A stretch of 64,000 nucleotides of DNA from Winogradskyella flava (GTDB lineage Bacteria; Bacteroidota; Bacteroidia; Flavobacteriales; Flavobacteriaceae): positions 1,116,001-1,180,000 of the forward strand of contig NZ_JACLCP010000001.1 in the NCBI RefSeq assembly GCF_014243395.1. Reading direction: 5' to 3'. A program made the translations under genes and the position numbers. Of the stretch, positions 62,865 through 64,000 are shown in pieces. Under the pieces are notes generated by a model. That model saw only the letters and a list, made by a program, of their open reading frames with translations, ran no database searches and was not told the origin of the DNA. The first letter of the stretch is position 1, and each line of letters begins with the position of its first letter.

Positions 62865-64000
62865 TAATAAAGCAAAGTAAATATCATCCAGATTTGTTCA
62901 ATGGTAGGTCCTATCAAATGTGTTCAAAAACCGTCATGGACACAACAGATTTGGAGATTGAATTTGACGCCAAAGGCGTTTCAAACCATTACCATAAGTA
63001 TCAGATAGCAGCAGAGCAACGCCTTTTAGAAGAACCCAAGCGTTCAAAAGAACTCAACAGAATAGTTGCTGAGATAAAGGAAAAAGGTAAAGGTCAGAAG
63101 TATGATTGCCTCATTGGTTTAAGTGGAGGTGTAGATAGTACCTATGTTGCCTACATAGTAAAGGAATACGGACTTAGGCCCTTAGCTGTTCATTTTGATA
63201 ATGGATGGAACTCAGAATTGGCGGTTCACAATGTTAACAGTATTATTGAGACTTTGGGGTTTGACCTACACACCATTGTTGTTAATTGGGAAGAATTTAG
63301 AGATTTACAGCTGGCTTATCTAAAGGCTTCGGTCATTGATATCGAGGTAGTTTCAGATCATGCTATTCAAGCCACAATGTATGAGCTGGCGGCCAAGTTC
63401 AAAATCAGTTACATTATTAGTGGAACAAATATTGTTACAGAGCAAATTTTACCGAATTCATGGGTCTTTAAAAAATTAGATTATACAAATCTAAAAGCCA
63501 TACATAAAAAGTTTGGTAATATTAAGCTTAAGACTTATCCAAGAGTGCCATTTTATAAAATGGTAAAATATGCTGGTATCAATAAATTGGTGCCATTTTC
63601 TATTTTAGATTATGTAGATTACAACAAAAAAGATGTCATTGAGGTTATTAAAAAAGAACTGGACTGGAGAGATTACGGTGGTAAGCATTGTGAATCTCTA
63701 TGGACAAAGTTCTACCAAAATTACATTCTTCCAGAAAAATTTGGAGTTGATAAACGTAAGGCACATTTAAGTACACTTATATGTTCAGGGCAAATGAAAA
63801 GAGAAGAAGCGTTGAGTATTTTAAACACTGCGCCTTATGATGCTGAAGAATTGAAAAACGACAAACCCTATATACTCAAAAAGCTAGGGCTGTCAGAGCA
63901 AGCCTTTGAAGACATCATGAAGACTGCTCCAATTCCTCATAAACATTACGGAACTGACGTGTCAAAACGAGAAAAATATATGGAGCTCACAAGGAAAACT
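62861..64000 (+). CDS. wbpG: N-acetyl sugar amidotransferase WbpG (3' end outside window)
   Basis: The frame from the ATG at 62861 is open to the window edge and gives 380 codons, close to the usual family length. The ATP-PPase loop LIGLSGGVDSTYVAY (SGGVDS at 88-93) and the IISGTNIVTEQ segment identify the WbpG/PseA family, which converts an N-acetyl group to acetamidino with ammonia supplied by HisH2/HisF2. The N-terminal zinc knuckle is degenerate: C-x2-T (Cys21, Thr24) instead of C-x2-C, and GVSNHY instead of GVCNHC, so three of four cysteines are missing. It overlaps hisF2 by four bases. Confidence 0.9.
   Translation, partial: MIIKQSKYHPDLFNGRSYQMCSKTVMDTTDLEIEFDAKGVSNHYHKYQIAAEQRLLEEPKRSKELNRIVAEIKEKGKGQKYDCLIGLSGGVDSTYVAYIVKEYGLRPLAVHFDNGWNSELAVHNVNSIIETLGFDLHTIVVNWEEFRDLQLAYLKASVIDIEVVSDHAIQATMYELAAKFKISYIISGTNIVTEQILPNSWVFKKLDYTNLKAIHKKFGNIKLKTYPRVPFYKMVKYAGINKLVPFSILDYVDYNKKDVIEVIKKELDWRDYGGKHCESLWTKFYQNYILPEKFGVDKRKAHLSTLICSGQMKREEALSILNTAPYDAEELKNDKPYILKKLGLSEQAFEDIMKTAPIPHKHYGTDVSKREKYMELTRKT

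Overview
The window looks like a chromosome segment of a marine-type member of the Flavobacteriaceae (Bacteroidota). The evidence is the low G+C content and Bacteroidota-type -7 promoter boxes (TANNTTTG or TANNTTCG) in place of sigma70 elements. Recognisable Shine-Dalgarno sequences are scarce and TTG/GTG starts are frequent. There is a type IX secretion (T9SS) C-terminal sorting domain, and the division operon and envelope genes are arranged as in flavobacteria. I cannot name the genus with confidence. No insertion sequence, phage or CRISPR array was found.

Layout. 1-3180: 5' part of ilvD, a lipoprotein of unknown function and tRNA-Phe. 3277-11013: envelope and housekeeping block (coaX, outer membrane barrel, TPR protein, lptC, small membrane protein, CorC-like protein, PpiD/SurA-like chaperone). 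11064-13307: two mevalonate-pathway genes (GHMP kinase, HMG-CoA reductase). 13456-18984: peptide use (dipeptidyl peptidase IV and two POT peptide transporters). 19068-30189: housekeeping genes (thioredoxin-like, comEC, NlpC/P60, lpxB, surE, tail-specific protease, orphan ABC permease, engB, alpha/beta hydrolase). 30529-46121: a complete dcw operon from mraZ to ftsZ, with putative MraZ operator repeats and a strong terminator after ftsZ. 46194-47846: YqeY-like protein, tRNA-Arg with an unusual hairpin and duplicated sequence, and an M90-like peptidase. 47902-54791: accessory region with an outer membrane barrel, a nucleotidyltransferase, an HPr-kinase-like protein, a 52-residue secreted peptide that is easy to overlook, a broken T9SS sorting domain and a 1198-residue T9SS substrate. 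55081-64000: surface polysaccharide cluster (gmd, fcl, wbpB, wbpD, flippase, acetyltransferase, hisH2, sulfotransferase, hisF2, wbpG), running off the window.

How the genes work together. The dcw operon carries most cytoplasmic and membrane steps of peptidoglycan precursor synthesis plus the divisome core. The polysaccharide cluster predicts GDP-L-fucose and a diacetamido-uronic acid whose acetamido group is converted to acetamidino by WbpG/HisH2/HisF2, with possible sulfation. The best candidate for an undescribed system is the three-gene set peptide (50757-50915) - HPr-kinase-like protein with a possible PqqD-like N-domain (49608-50738) - NTP_transf_5-type nucleotidyltransferase (48542-49585). 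It resembles RiPP tailoring gene sets but has no lasso cyclase or protease beside it. Its function is inferred, not shown.
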